A stretch of 64,000 bases of DNA from Novosphingobium album (ex Hu et al. 2023) (GCF_022832385.1 NZ_JALHLE010000016.1:62001-126000); one strand, 5' to 3'; shown: positions 8,848 through 17,348, counted from the first letter of the stretch. Numbers and translations: made by a program. The notes: generated from the sequence alone by a model not told the origin.

Positions 8848-9873
8848 ATGACTGGCAAACTCGGCTTCGGCTACCTCTACGATTTCCGCAATCCGGCCCA
8901 ATGGCAGCGCGCGCCCGAGGCGCTCTACAGCGAAATCCTCGATACCGTCGCGGAAACCGAGGCTCTTGGCTTCGACGGCGCCTGGGTGCCCGAGCATCAC
9001 CTGGCTGACGATGGCTACATCTCCTCGCCGCTGGTCGCGCTTGCAGCCATCGCCGCACGAACCAGCCGTTTGCGGCTCGGCTCGGGCATTGCGCTGGGCC
9101 CGCTCTATGAACCGCTGCGCTTTGCCGAGGATTGCGCGGTGCTCGATGCGCTGTCCGGCGGCCGCCTCGCGATGGGGCTCGCGATCGGCTACCGCGCCCG
9201 CGAATATGCCGCCCACGGCCTCGATTTCACCAAGCGCGGCGCCCGCTTCGACGAGTTCCTGCACGTGGTGCGCCGCCTTTGGGATGGCGAGACGGTCAAT
9301 TTCGAGGGCAGGTTCTTCAACCTGAAAGGGGCAAAGGTCCGTCCGCTCTCCAGCCGTGGCCAGATCCCGCTCTACATCGGCGGCTTTGCGCCCAGGGCGA
9401 TGGAGCGTGTGGCGAAATATGGCGACGGGTACTTCGGCAACGCCGATATCTGGCCGCTCTACAGGGAGAAGCTGGAAGAGCAGGGCAAGGACCCGGCGCA
9501 GGCGAAGATCTGGATTCAGGGCCTGATGATGGTCGTCGCGCACGACAAGCAGGCCGCGCTGGATGAACTCGCGCCCTACTATCACCACGTCAACAACGCC
9601 TATGGCGAATGGATGAGCGAGGACGTGGTCGAGGGAAAGGGGGCCATCGGTGTAGAGAACGCCGCGATCAAGCCGATGGACCTCGATACCTTCAAGGCCA
9701 GCGGCATCCTGCAGATCCTGACGCCCGAAGAGGCCATCGCCTATTTCAACCGCCTGCTGGAAAAGGCGCCGGTGGAGCATTTCACGATGATGATGCCCCC
9801 CGGGCTTCCGGCGGAGCGCTTCTTCGCCTATGCGCAGACATTCGCAAGGGAAGTGATCCCGGCATTCCGGTGA
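8848..9873 (+). CDS. LLM-class flavin-dependent oxidoreductase (luciferase-like monooxygenase)
   Basis: Flavin-dependent monooxygenase of the bacterial luciferase superfamily, a cytoplasmic TIM-barrel enzyme that uses reduced FMN or F420. It has 341 residues. Family signatures are the N-terminal GFDGAWVPEHH, SSPLVALAAIAARTSRLRLG and the C-terminal segment SAEA-like QILTPEEAIAYFNRLL. It is followed after 7 bp by an IclR-type regulator, which suggests that the pair controls one catabolic step. The substrate cannot be read from sequence. Confidence 0.85.
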   Translation: MTGKLGFGYLYDFRNPAQWQRAPEALYSEILDTVAETEALGFDGAWVPEHHLADDGYISSPLVALAAIAARTSRLRLGSGIALGPLYEPLRFAEDCAVLDALSGGRLAMGLAIGYRAREYAAHGLDFTKRGARFDEFLHVVRRLWDGETVNFEGRFFNLKGAKVRPLSSRGQIPLYIGGFAPRAMERVAKYGDGYFGNADIWPLYREKLEEQGKDPAQAKIWIQGLMMVVAHDKQAALDELAPYYHHVNNAYGEWMSEDVVEGKGAIGVENAAIKPMDLDTFKASGILQILTPEEAIAYFNRLLEKAPVEHFTMMMPPGLPAERFFAYAQTFAREVIPAFR

Positions 9874-9880
9874 GGGCGAA

Positions 9881-10687
9881 TTGGCAAGCGGCGCGGAAGA
9901 CAAGGTGACAGGCGAAGACCGGCGCGGGGGCAGCCCGCAGTCGGTGACTCGCGTGATCCGTCTGCTTGAAGCGCTGTGCGCAAGCAACGAGGCGGTTTCG
10001 CTGGCCGATCTCAGCCGCCGCCTCGCCACGCCCAAGAGCAGCCTTGCCGCGCTGCTGCGCGGGCTGGCGGACGAGGATCTGGTGGTTTCGACCGACGGCG
10101 CCTGGCGGCTCGGCCCCGGCGCCTTCGGCCTCGGCAGCGCGTTGACCGAGGCGCGGCGGCGGCTGCACAGCTCGGACCTGATCCGCGAAGGCATGCGCCG
10201 CCTGTGCGAGCGGACCGGCGAGACCGTGCTGCTCATGGTGGGCGACCACGAAGGCGACATGGTCACGTACGTCGATCTGGTCGAAAGCCGCAATGTCGTG
10301 CGCTATTCGGTCGCGATCGGCGACCGGCGGCCGTTTTACGCGACAGCGGGCGGCCGCGCCCTGCTGGCGACCTGCTCGCCCGAAGCGGTCACGTCCTACC
10401 TCAAGCGTGTCGCGCTCGAACGCATGGCGCGCAGCACGGAAATCAAGCCCGCCGCACTGGCGCAGGCAGTCGAACAGGCGCGGCAGGATGGCTATGCACA
10501 GACCGTCGATCAGGCGGCGGACGGCGTCACCGGCACCGCCAGCGTGATCCGCGACGCGGCGGGCGGCGTGGTCGGCGCGCTCGTGGTGGCCGCCCCCAGC
10601 GAACGCGCGCAGGGCCGTCTGGACGAACTGGCGCGTCTGGTAGTGGATGAGGCGGCAGCGATTTCGCGGAGTCTGGGGTTCCGGTAG
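9881..10687 (+). CDS. IclR-family transcriptional regulator
   Basis: DNA-binding regulator of 268 residues. It has an N-terminal winged helix-turn-helix (about 20-80: SVTRVIRLLEALC, SLADLSRRLATPKSSLAALLRGL) and a C-terminal IclR effector domain (about 95-268; typical TAGGRALLA and DGYAQTVDQAADGVTG). A TTG start at 9881 with GAGGG about 6 nt upstream is used here; a GTG at 9905 is an alternative. Its closeness to the monooxygenase gene suggests that it regulates that gene. The effector is unknown. Confidence 0.85.
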   Translation: MASGAEDKVTGEDRRGGSPQSVTRVIRLLEALCASNEAVSLADLSRRLATPKSSLAALLRGLADEDLVVSTDGAWRLGPGAFGLGSALTEARRRLHSSDLIREGMRRLCERTGETVLLMVGDHEGDMVTYVDLVESRNVVRYSVAIGDRRPFYATAGGRALLATCSPEAVTSYLKRVALERMARSTEIKPAALAQAVEQARQDGYAQTVDQAADGVTGTASVIRDAAGGVVGALVVAAPSERAQGRLDELARLVVDEAAAISRSLGFR

Positions 10688-10837
10688 GGCAAAAGGGCAG
10701 ACTGTATGACTGCTAATTGGTGATTTCGCCCAATAGCAGACGTTCCGGATACGATGACAAAGCTGACATGACACCGTCGTTCAAGTCCTTCACAACTCGA
10801 TCTATTACGGCCGTTGAGGCTTCTCCGTGGAGAGCGT

Positions 10838-11128
10838 TTGTTGAAACTTCTCGTGACAATAGATGACTGGATTAGGGACTGGACATTCAAATCCGAAGAA
10901 GGTCGCAGGAGGTGGTCGGCCTTTAATGGACTGAAAAGCAAGGGATTCTGGAAGTTTGTTGTCTTCTGCTTGGGTCCTTTGTCGTTTATATCGTTAATAA
11001 TTGAGAGCTTCTTCGGAAAAGGTGCATCCAGTAGCTTCGTGCTTGTTGTCGTAGTGCCGCTCTCGCTACTTCTTTTTTCGAGGATGCGCGCTCATCGGGA
11101 AATGTTCAATTCGAACGCTGAACAGTAG
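10838..11128 (+). CDS. Small membrane protein of unknown function in a low-GC patch
   Basis: Hypothetical protein of about 96 residues. The start is uncertain: TTG at 10838 follows GGAGAG with good spacing, while TTG 10814, TTG 10841 and GTG 10853 are also in frame. It has a charged N-terminal part (WIRDWTFKSEEGRRRW), then two hydrophobic segments (about residues 40-58 and 66-83) and a polar tail. Base and codon use are much more AT-rich than all neighbours, which points to a foreign or poorly adapted gene. I do not recognise a family; it could be non-coding. Confidence 0.45.
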   Translation: MLKLLVTIDDWIRDWTFKSEEGRRRWSAFNGLKSKGFWKFVVFCLGPLSFISLIIESFFGKGASSSFVLVVVVPLSLLLFSRMRAHREMFNSNAEQ

Positions 11129-11224
11129 CAGAGTGAGATTGAGCGTTACCAAGGAAGGGCAGTTCCCCCCGACTTTCCTGCCTTTGATCTATTTGTCGGG
11201 ACCTCCTGCAAAGCGGCCTGCCGC

Positions 11225-12514
11225 TCAGCTACCCATCGCCAGCATCCGCTGCAAACTCCCCCCAAACCCGCGCAAGGCCCACAAGTGCAGGAAATTGGTC
11301 GAGACGAGCAGGAAGCCCTCGACCACCTTGTCGCGCCGCAAGAGCGGGTCGAACGGCCCTTGCGCATGGCCGATATCGGGCATCCGGGCGGTGATCAGCG
11401 CGGGCAGGTCCATCATCAGCGCGAGGCCGGTGATCGCCAGCGACAGGTCGAAATGCAGGTCGAGCAGTCCAGCGGTGAGATCTGGGCCGCCGTGCGCGGC
11501 GAGCTCGCTCCGGTAGTGGTCGAGCAGGCCGTCCAGTTCCGCTTGCAGGAACCGGATGGGCGAGGCGGAGAGGCCGCCCCACAGGCCGGTCGCCAGGTTC
11601 ATCGGCCGCACCATGCCCCAGTCGAGCAGTCCGCAGTGCAGCGTCCCGCCGGACTCGCGCCAGAACCATGCGTTGTCGATATTGGCGTTCCAGTGGCACA
11701 GGGCGACAAAGCGGGGATCGGCGTGGAAGAACCGGCGCACGGCGCCTTCGTGCTGCAGAATGGCCAGCGCTTCGGCTTCGAGCCGGGCGGGGAAGGCCGG
11801 ATCAGTCAGGGTTTCGGGGAAGAGCTGTGGATGCTGCGCGAGGAACGTGCCCAGCGCTGCGACCTTGGCGCGCAATTCCTCTGGGCCATAGGCGATGGGC
11901 AGATCGGCCTGCGCTGCCTCGCGGTCGTAAGGGAACAGTGCCTCCACCTCCGGTGAAAGCGCGCCCCGGTGCTGCGCCGCCGCCAGCCGGGCCTGTGCGG
12001 AAACCAGCACGCGGTAGTATGCGAGCGGATCGGGCAGCAGGTGGTCCATGCACTTCTCGTGCAGCGGCTCGATTGCCCCTTCGCCGAAGGCGATCCGTTC
12101 GGTGATCAGCAGGCCGGTGCCGCTTTTCGCCTCGAAATCGCCGAAAACCGCGCGGGGCACGGCGAGTGGGAAGGCGGGCAGGCGCGAGAGCGCGGCGAGG
12201 CGCACTTCGCCGTCGAGCTCGGCGCGGCGGCGGTCGCGGAAGGGATCGGCGAAATCGCGCGAGAACTTGGCGAAGAGGCGGCGCGGCAGGCCTGCCTCTG
12301 CGCGCGCATAGGTCACATCCAGCAGCGCCTTCTGGCCCGAATTGCCGCCCGCGAAGATTTCGAACCGGTCGGCCGAGACCACCCGGTTGTCCGCCGACAG
12401 CGTGCCGTAGGCCTGCATCGCGCGGGTCAGGAACTGTTCGGGCGCGGCGCGCAGGTCCTCCGCACTGGCGGGCATCAGGATACCGGTGGTGTCTCCGGTG
12501 GCGGTCCGGTTCAT
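11225..12514 (-). CDS. APH/choline-kinase-fold phosphotransferase-like protein lacking the catalytic Asp
   Basis: Protein of 429 residues with the aminoglycoside-phosphotransferase-like fold. An N-terminal lobe (GGNSGQKALLDVTYA, FAKFS with the likely ATP Lys) leads to a C-terminal lobe. The usual Brenner motif H-G-D-x-x-x-x-N appears as HWNANIDN, so the general-base Asp is Asn here. The metal-binding motif survives as LLDWG. Its ATG overlaps the end of the PQQ dehydrogenase gene by 4 bp, so the two are translationally coupled. It may be a pseudokinase or use another base. Function unknown. Confidence 0.7.
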   Translation of the reverse strand: MNRTATGDTTGILMPASAEDLRAAPEQFLTRAMQAYGTLSADNRVVSADRFEIFAGGNSGQKALLDVTYARAEAGLPRRLFAKFSRDFADPFRDRRRAELDGEVRLAALSRLPAFPLAVPRAVFGDFEAKSGTGLLITERIAFGEGAIEPLHEKCMDHLLPDPLAYYRVLVSAQARLAAAQHRGALSPEVEALFPYDREAAQADLPIAYGPEELRAKVAALGTFLAQHPQLFPETLTDPAFPARLEAEALAILQHEGAVRRFFHADPRFVALCHWNANIDNAWFWRESGGTLHCGLLDWGMVRPMNLATGLWGGLSASPIRFLQAELDGLLDHYRSELAAHGGPDLTAGLLDLHFDLSLAITGLALMMDLPALITARMPDIGHAQGPFDPLLRRDKVVEGFLLVSTNFLHLWALRGFGGSLQRMLAMGS

Positions 12515-14418
12515 TCCACCTCGAACACCAGCAGCACGTTGCCCGGCATCTTCGAGACGAAGCCATAGCCGGACGAGACGATGAGCTGGCCGTGATCGGC
12601 GATGGGCGCCGCGCCGCCGCTCATGGCGCCGCCTTTCGCGGGCACGCCGTTCACGGTGGTGAAGTCCCGCGCCACGTCGAACTGCCAGAGCTGCTCGCCC
12701 GTCGCGGCGTCGAGAATGCGCATGTAGCCGTCATCGCCCCCGGCCAGCACCATGTCGGGGGTGACCGTGAAGGCGCCGCTGTTGCCGGGCAGGCAGAGCG
12801 GGCGGCCCTCGCAGACCTTGTCCGGCGCGGGTGCGTCCCACAGTGTCCTGCCCGTTGCAAGGTCGAGCGCGTGGATACCCGGCGCGGGCGGGAAGGGGCG
12901 TTGCACGAAGTCGGGCATGTCGCTGATGCCGACATAGACCCGGCCGCTGTCAGCCGCGAGCCCGAAGTGGACGCCGCCTGCCATGCCGCCGCGCCCGACC
13001 TGCCGCTTCCACGCCAGCTTGCCCGTTTGCGCATCGACGGCCCAGGCAATGCCGGACTTCTGCCCGCCAAGCACATAATCGCGCCCGTCCTTGCCGGTGG
13101 CGAGGATCGGTAGGGCGCCGAAGTCGAAGTCGGGCCCGGCATCTTCGGGGCAATTGTCCGGATCGGGAGTGACGCAATCGACGTTCCAGGCATCGCCCGA
13201 GAGCGCCTGGAAGTGCCATTTGAGCGCGCCCGTCCCGAGGTCCATCGCCACGAGTGCATCGGAAAGTTCAGTGGCGGGATGGGTGTAGTTGTCGCCCGTG
13301 GCCACGATCAGGTTGCCGCGCTTCGGATCGATCGCGATCCCGGCCCAGACAGGCACGCCCGAGGGGCCGAGAAACTTTCCGCCGTCCTGCGGTTCCGGTT
13401 CGCCGACAAGCCATGTCCGCCTCTTCTCCGCGCCGGTGCGGGCATCGAGCGCCAGCACCGACCCGCGGAACGAGCAGCACTTGTATCCGGGACTTGCGGC
13501 GGCGGCCTCTTCCAGCGAGGAAACTGGCACGTAGAGCGTATCGCCGTAGAGCGCCGGGGCAGCGGTGATGACGGTGGCGGGATGCTCGTCGACATGGACT
13601 TTCCACACCAGCTTGCCGGTGAAGGCCTCGACAGCATAGGCATTGCCCGTCCAGTCGCCGAAATAGGCCAGCGGCACGGCCTTGGCGTCATCCGCCTGCC
13701 ACGGGGAGAGAACGATGGCAGTGCGCACTTCCGAGCCCGCGTTGAAGGTCCAGCGGGTGCAGCCGGTCGCGCGGTCGAGCGCATAGACCTTGCCGCCCTG
13801 ACTGCCAACGAACACGGCCCCGCCGCCCAGCGCCGGTTGCGAACGAGCACGGTTGGCGAGGGGGAAGCCGAAGGCCCATTTCAGCTTGAGCTTGCCAAGG
13901 TCCGCCTTGCCGATTCCGGCCTGCGCGGTGGAGACTGAATGGGTAGCGGCGAGATCGAGCCCGGCGCCGGCAAAGGCGGGTACCTGCTTGCGGTCGAACA
14001 GGGCGTGATCGGGCGTGCAGGGCGGCGGTTCGGGCAACGCGGCCTCGGCCGTGCCCAGCGCGCGGCCGGAGAGGTGCTCGGCTACTTGTACCTTCTGCTC
14101 GGTGCTCAGGGTGGAACCCTGCGCCTTCATAGCGCCGTCCGTCAGCGCTGCGACAATGGCATCGGGCGTCATGTAGCTGAGCAGCACGCGGGCAGGGGCA
14201 CGTCCCGCGCCGGTGTCGTGACAGGCGGCACAAGTGCTTCGGTAGATCGCCCCTCCTTCAGGGAACAGGTCGTGCGCCGAAGCCACGCCGGGGGTGTTCT
14301 CCACGGTCTTGTCCGAGGCGGTTGCGGTGAAAGGTCCAGCGACCGCGAGGAGAGTTGCCAGAAGCCCAAAGACCAGGGCAACAAGCCGTGGCGGGCGCAA
14401 CGCGTGGTGCGGCTCCAT
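12511..14418 (-). CDS. Quinohaemoprotein dehydrogenase: N-terminal cytochrome c plus PQQ beta-propeller (polyvinyl-alcohol-dehydrogenase-like)
   Basis: Periplasmic PQQ-dependent alcohol dehydrogenase of 635 residues. After a signal peptide comes a cytochrome c domain with haem motif CAACH (residues about 60-64), then a PQQ propeller with repeated blade motifs (KVYALDRATGCTRW, NAYAVEAFTGKLVW, IAWAVDAQTGKLAW) and a vicinal Cys pair (YKCCS) as in quinoprotein alcohol dehydrogenases. The haem-first order matches cytochrome-type polyvinyl alcohol dehydrogenases of sphingomonads; other secondary alcohols are possible. The start at 14418 follows GGAGAGGG and replaces a 15-codon longer frame. The gene is coupled to the downstream kinase-fold gene. 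Confidence 0.85.
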   Translation of the reverse strand: MEPHHALRPPRLVALVFGLLATLLAVAGPFTATASDKTVENTPGVASAHDLFPEGGAIYRSTCAACHDTGAGRAPARVLLSYMTPDAIVAALTDGAMKAQGSTLSTEQKVQVAEHLSGRALGTAEAALPEPPPCTPDHALFDRKQVPAFAGAGLDLAATHSVSTAQAGIGKADLGKLKLKWAFGFPLANRARSQPALGGGAVFVGSQGGKVYALDRATGCTRWTFNAGSEVRTAIVLSPWQADDAKAVPLAYFGDWTGNAYAVEAFTGKLVWKVHVDEHPATVITAAPALYGDTLYVPVSSLEEAAAASPGYKCCSFRGSVLALDARTGAEKRRTWLVGEPEPQDGGKFLGPSGVPVWAGIAIDPKRGNLIVATGDNYTHPATELSDALVAMDLGTGALKWHFQALSGDAWNVDCVTPDPDNCPEDAGPDFDFGALPILATGKDGRDYVLGGQKSGIAWAVDAQTGKLAWKRQVGRGGMAGGVHFGLAADSGRVYVGISDMPDFVQRPFPPAPGIHALDLATGRTLWDAPAPDKVCEGRPLCLPGNSGAFTVTPDMVLAGGDDGYMRILDAATGEQLWQFDVARDFTTVNGVPAKGGAMSGGAAPIADHGQLIVSSGYGFVSKMPGNVLLVFEVE

Positions 14419-14503
14419 GAAAATTCCCTCTCCCGAATCCTTGTCCGGGTGATGGAACAGCAATTGGCGCGGGTGGTCAAACGCCAGGCAGCAGGTAAAC
14501 CGC

Positions 14504-15574
14504 CTACGCGGCGCTTTTCAGCGCCGTGTCCTGCTCACTCACCGCGGCGGCGATGGCGCACAGGAACTGGTCGGTGGCGCGTTCCCACGAATAGAGCGCA
14601 CCCATCGCCGCAGCATGAACGCGTTCAACGCACAAGGCGGCGGTGATGGCATTCTCGAGGCTTTCGTCGATGGCGCCGCCGGGGTGGGGCAGCCGCGTCT
14701 CGACGCCGCAACCGTCGGCGCCAAGGATGTCGATGGGGCCGGTCACCGGGTAGGCCGCGACCGGCGTTCCGCAGGCCAGTGCCTCGATCACGACGAGGCC
14801 GAAAGTGTCGGTCAGGCTAGGGAACACGAAACAGTCGGCGGCGCGATAGGCCGAGGCGAGTTCCTCGCCGGCCAGCGCGCCGAGGAACAGCACGTCGGGA
14901 TAGCGGCGCTTCAGGCTCTCCAGCGCGGGGCCGTCCCCCACCACGACCTTGCTGCCGGGCACATCGGCGGACAGGAAGGCTTCGAGGTTCTTTTCCGGCG
15001 CGACACGGCCAACGTTGAGCAGGACCGGGCCGGGCAGGGCAGCCATCGCCGGGTGACGGGCGCCGTCAGGCTTGAAGAGGCTATGGTCGATACCCCGGCT
15101 CCACGGCCGGGTATGGCCGATGCCGCGCGTGGCCAGTTCATCCGCGAGGCTCTGGGTGGACACCAGCACGGCACTGCTCGGCGCGTGGAAGCGCTGCAGG
15201 ATCGGCCAGAAGTATTCGGCGGAAAGGCCGGTGCGCACCGCCGCATATTCGGGAAAACGGGTGTGGAACGCGGAGGTGAACGGCACCCCGCGCGAAAGGC
15301 ACCAGCCCCGTGCCGCCCAGCCGATCGGGCCTTCGGTGGCGATATGGACGATCTCCGGCGCGGCCCTGTCGAGCATGCGGCGCACGCCGAAGCGGGGCGC
15401 CATGGCCAGCCGGATCGAAGCATAGCCCGGCATGGGCACGGTCAGGAAGCGGTCGGGGGTGATCGTCTCGACACTGTGCCCGCGCGCGCGCAGTTCATCG
15501 AGCGTGGCGGACAGCGAGCGGACGACGCCGTTGACCTGGGGCAGCCAGGCGTCGGTCGCCAGCGCCAGTTTCAC
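14504..15574 (-). CDS. agt: GT4 glycosyltransferase, likely Agt-type diacylglycerol glycosyltransferase
   Basis: GT4 glycosyltransferase of 356 residues, with an N-terminal acceptor half (MKLALATDAWLPQVNGVVR, GH then PDRFLTVPMPGY) and a C-terminal donor half (LNVGRVAPEKN, FPSLTDTFGLVVIEALACGTPVAA). It overlaps the upstream metallophosphatase gene by 4 bp. In Agrobacterium, Sinorhizobium and marine alphaproteobacteria this pair (plcP-agt) replaces phospholipids by glycolipids under phosphate limitation: PlcP releases diacylglycerol and Agt adds glucose or glucuronate. Gene order, domain type and the upstream Pho box support that reading. The donor sugar and the exact acceptor cannot be told. 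A mannosyltransferase role is the main alternative. Confidence 0.78.
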   Translation of the reverse strand: MKLALATDAWLPQVNGVVRSLSATLDELRARGHSVETITPDRFLTVPMPGYASIRLAMAPRFGVRRMLDRAAPEIVHIATEGPIGWAARGWCLSRGVPFTSAFHTRFPEYAAVRTGLSAEYFWPILQRFHAPSSAVLVSTQSLADELATRGIGHTRPWSRGIDHSLFKPDGARHPAMAALPGPVLLNVGRVAPEKNLEAFLSADVPGSKVVVGDGPALESLKRRYPDVLFLGALAGEELASAYRAADCFVFPSLTDTFGLVVIEALACGTPVAAYPVTGPIDILGADGCGVETRLPHPGGAIDESLENAITAALCVERVHAAAMGALYSWERATDQFLCAIAAAVSEQDTALKSAA

Positions 15575-16476
15575 GCGCCGGCCTCCGCAGCAGTGACTGG
15601 AGCACCCAGTTCGCTGACTGTCATGTCGCTGGCGTGGCCGCCGGTCTCGGCAACCCAGTCGATGATCGCGATCTGACCTTCGAAGTCCTCGGTCAGCGCC
15701 GTGCAGCTTTCGACCCAGTCGCCGTCGTTATAGTAGGTGATGCCGCCGAACTGGCGGATCTCGGCGCAGTGGATGTGGCCGCAGACGACGCCGTCGAACC
15801 CGCGGCTGACCGCTTCGGCGGCGACCGCTTCCTCGTAGCTGCACACGTACTGGACGGCGTTCTTCACCTTCTTCTTCATGTAGGCGGAGAGTGACCAGTA
15901 GGGCATGTGCAGGCGGCGGCGCACGGCGTTGAAGGCGATATTGGCGCGCAGCAGCATGCCGTAGGCCTTGTCGCCCAGGAACGCGAGCCACTTGTGGTAG
16001 AGCACGACGCCGTCGAAGGCATCGCCATGCGTGACCAGCAGCTTGCGGCCGTCAACCGTTTCGTGGACCGCCTCCAGCGCCAGTTCGACCCCGCCGAAAG
16101 TCAGGCCGGCATAGTCGCGCAGCATCTCGTCATGGTTGCCCGCGATGAACACCACCCGCGTGCCGCGATGCGCCATCTTGAGGATGCGGCGGACCACTTC
16201 GTTGTGGGCGTCGGGCCAGTACCAGCCCTTGCGCAGGCGCCAGCCGTCGACAATGTCGCCAACGAGGTAGAGCGTCTCGCACTGGACCGAGCGCAGGAAA
16301 TCGACCAGCAGCGCGGCGTTGCAGCCGCGCGTGCCGAGATGGATGTCGGAAATCCAGATCGTGCGGTACTTGCGCTTGGGGCGGAAGCCCTTGGGATCGG
16401 GAATGTCCAGCCACGCCGGAATGCCGGTTGCCGGCCGGGTGTACTGATCGAGAAGAGTGTCCACTTCGGTTCGCAT
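15571..16476 (-). CDS. plcP: PlcP-type phospholipase C / LpxH-like metallophosphoesterase
   Basis: Calcineurin-like phosphoesterase of 301 residues. Metal-binding motifs run in order: SDIHLGTRG (D,H), VGDIVDGW (D), GNHDE (N,H), VTHGD (H) and CGHIHCAEIR (H,H). The segment order and the GWYWPDAHNEVV region resemble the PlcP phospholipase C of rhizobia, which is usually annotated as a UDP-2,3-diacylglucosamine diphosphatase-like protein. It starts 55 bp downstream of a minus-strand Pho-box-like array and is coupled to the glycosyltransferase. Probable role: hydrolysis of membrane phospholipids to diacylglycerol under phosphate starvation. True LpxH activity is not excluded. Confidence 0.8.
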   Translation of the reverse strand: MRTEVDTLLDQYTRPATGIPAWLDIPDPKGFRPKRKYRTIWISDIHLGTRGCNAALLVDFLRSVQCETLYLVGDIVDGWRLRKGWYWPDAHNEVVRRILKMAHRGTRVVFIAGNHDEMLRDYAGLTFGGVELALEAVHETVDGRKLLVTHGDAFDGVVLYHKWLAFLGDKAYGMLLRANIAFNAVRRRLHMPYWSLSAYMKKKVKNAVQYVCSYEEAVAAEAVSRGFDGVVCGHIHCAEIRQFGGITYYNDGDWVESCTALTEDFEGQIAIIDWVAETGGHASDMTVSELGAPVTAAEAGA

Positions 16477-16530
16477 CGCTCGGTTGCCCCCGGTTGCTAG
16501 CGAAGTTTGTCATGGCAGAACGGCGTTGCG

Positions 16531-16563
16531 CAGCCGTGACGGTTGCGGGTCAGTTCCGTGACA
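16531..16563 (-). promoter_or_regulatory. Candidate Pho box upstream of plcP-agt
   Basis: On the minus strand, three 11-bp units with cores TGTCAC, TGACCC and CGTCAC run in direct repeat and end 55 bp before the plcP start. The unit pattern (strong, weaker TG-C-CAAC, strong) is nearly the same as in the array at 25358-25390 upstream of the lipoprotein operon. Confidence 0.65.
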
Positions 16564-16592
16564 ATCCACATGGATTGCAGTTGTTTTGCAGT

Positions 16593-16636
16593 TTTCACAC
16601 TTACGTCACCAATACGTCACCCGTTCGTCATAATCG
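16593..16636 (+). promoter_or_regulatory. Strong candidate Pho box upstream of the PhoB-like regulator
   Basis: Four perfectly phased 11-bp units start at 16593, 16604, 16615 and 16626, with cores TTTCAC, CGTCAC, CGTCAC and CGTCAT. This is the cleanest such array in the window. It ends 37 bp before the ATG at 16674, next to the opposite-strand array serving plcP. Confidence 0.8.
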
Positions 16637-16673
16637 ACGGGCAGACAGCCGCCGTGTTAACCGGGCAGGGGCG

Positions 16674-17348
16674 ATGCGGCGGATCGATATATTGCTGGCG
16701 AGCGAGCTTTCCGGGGGCCTTGCGGCTTTCCGGCATGACGAGTTTGACGTCGTTCTTCATCGCTGGACCGACTTTGCCGAATTGCCCCTGATCGAGGGGG
16801 CGCTCTGGATCTTCATCGACTGGGTCCTGCCCGAAATGTCCGGGCTGGAACTGTGCCGGCGCCTGCGTGCGGACCCTCTCACGGCCCATGCGCATGTGAC
16901 CATGGTGCTCGAGGAAGACAATCTGGAAGATCGCAAGCGCGCGCTGCGCATGGGGGCGGACGACTACATGGTCGGCCCGCTCACCCGTACGGCGCTTCTC
17001 GACCGGGTGCTGGGCGCCAGCATCGGCGATCAGGACAGCACGGGCATCCGCGTCGTCGCGCAGGGTGATCTGACGGTCGATGTTGCGGCGTTCCAGGCGC
17101 GCTGGCAGGGCAAGCCGATCTCGCTGATGCCGAACGAACTGCGCCTGCTGCGCTACTTCATCGAGCATCCGGGCCGTGTGTTCAGCCGCGGTCAGCTCAT
17201 ATCCGCGCTCGGCAAGCAGGAGCCGCCGGTGGACGAGCGCACCGTGGATGTGTGGATCGGGCGTCTGCGGCGTGCGCTGAAGAGCGCGGGCGCGGGCAAT
17301 CCGCTGCGCACCGTGCGTTCGCTGGGCTATGTCTTCGATACGGTCTAG
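16674..17348 (+). CDS. Atypical PhoB-like response regulator with degenerate receiver
   Basis: OmpR/PhoB-family regulator of 224 residues. The winged helix (about 125-222) is close to that of PhoB at 7924 (NELRLLRYFIEHPGRVFSR, DERTVDVWIGRLRRALK). The receiver keeps the acceptor-position Asp (D49 in FIDWVLPEMSG). It has lost the acid pair (EDD in PhoB against ASE here), the switch Thr (L79) and the catalytic Lys (G101 in VGPL). It is therefore unlikely to be controlled by ordinary phosphorylation. The ATG at 16674 follows AGGGG; a longer frame back to 16428 overlaps plcP. The gene is divergent from plcP-agt and lies behind a four-unit Pho-box-like array. Confidence 0.88.
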   Translation: MRRIDILLASELSGGLAAFRHDEFDVVLHRWTDFAELPLIEGALWIFIDWVLPEMSGLELCRRLRADPLTAHAHVTMVLEEDNLEDRKRALRMGADDYMVGPLTRTALLDRVLGASIGDQDSTGIRVVAQGDLTVDVAAFQARWQGKPISLMPNELRLLRYFIEHPGRVFSRGQLISALGKQEPPVDERTVDVWIGRLRRALKSAGAGNPLRTVRSLGYVFDTV

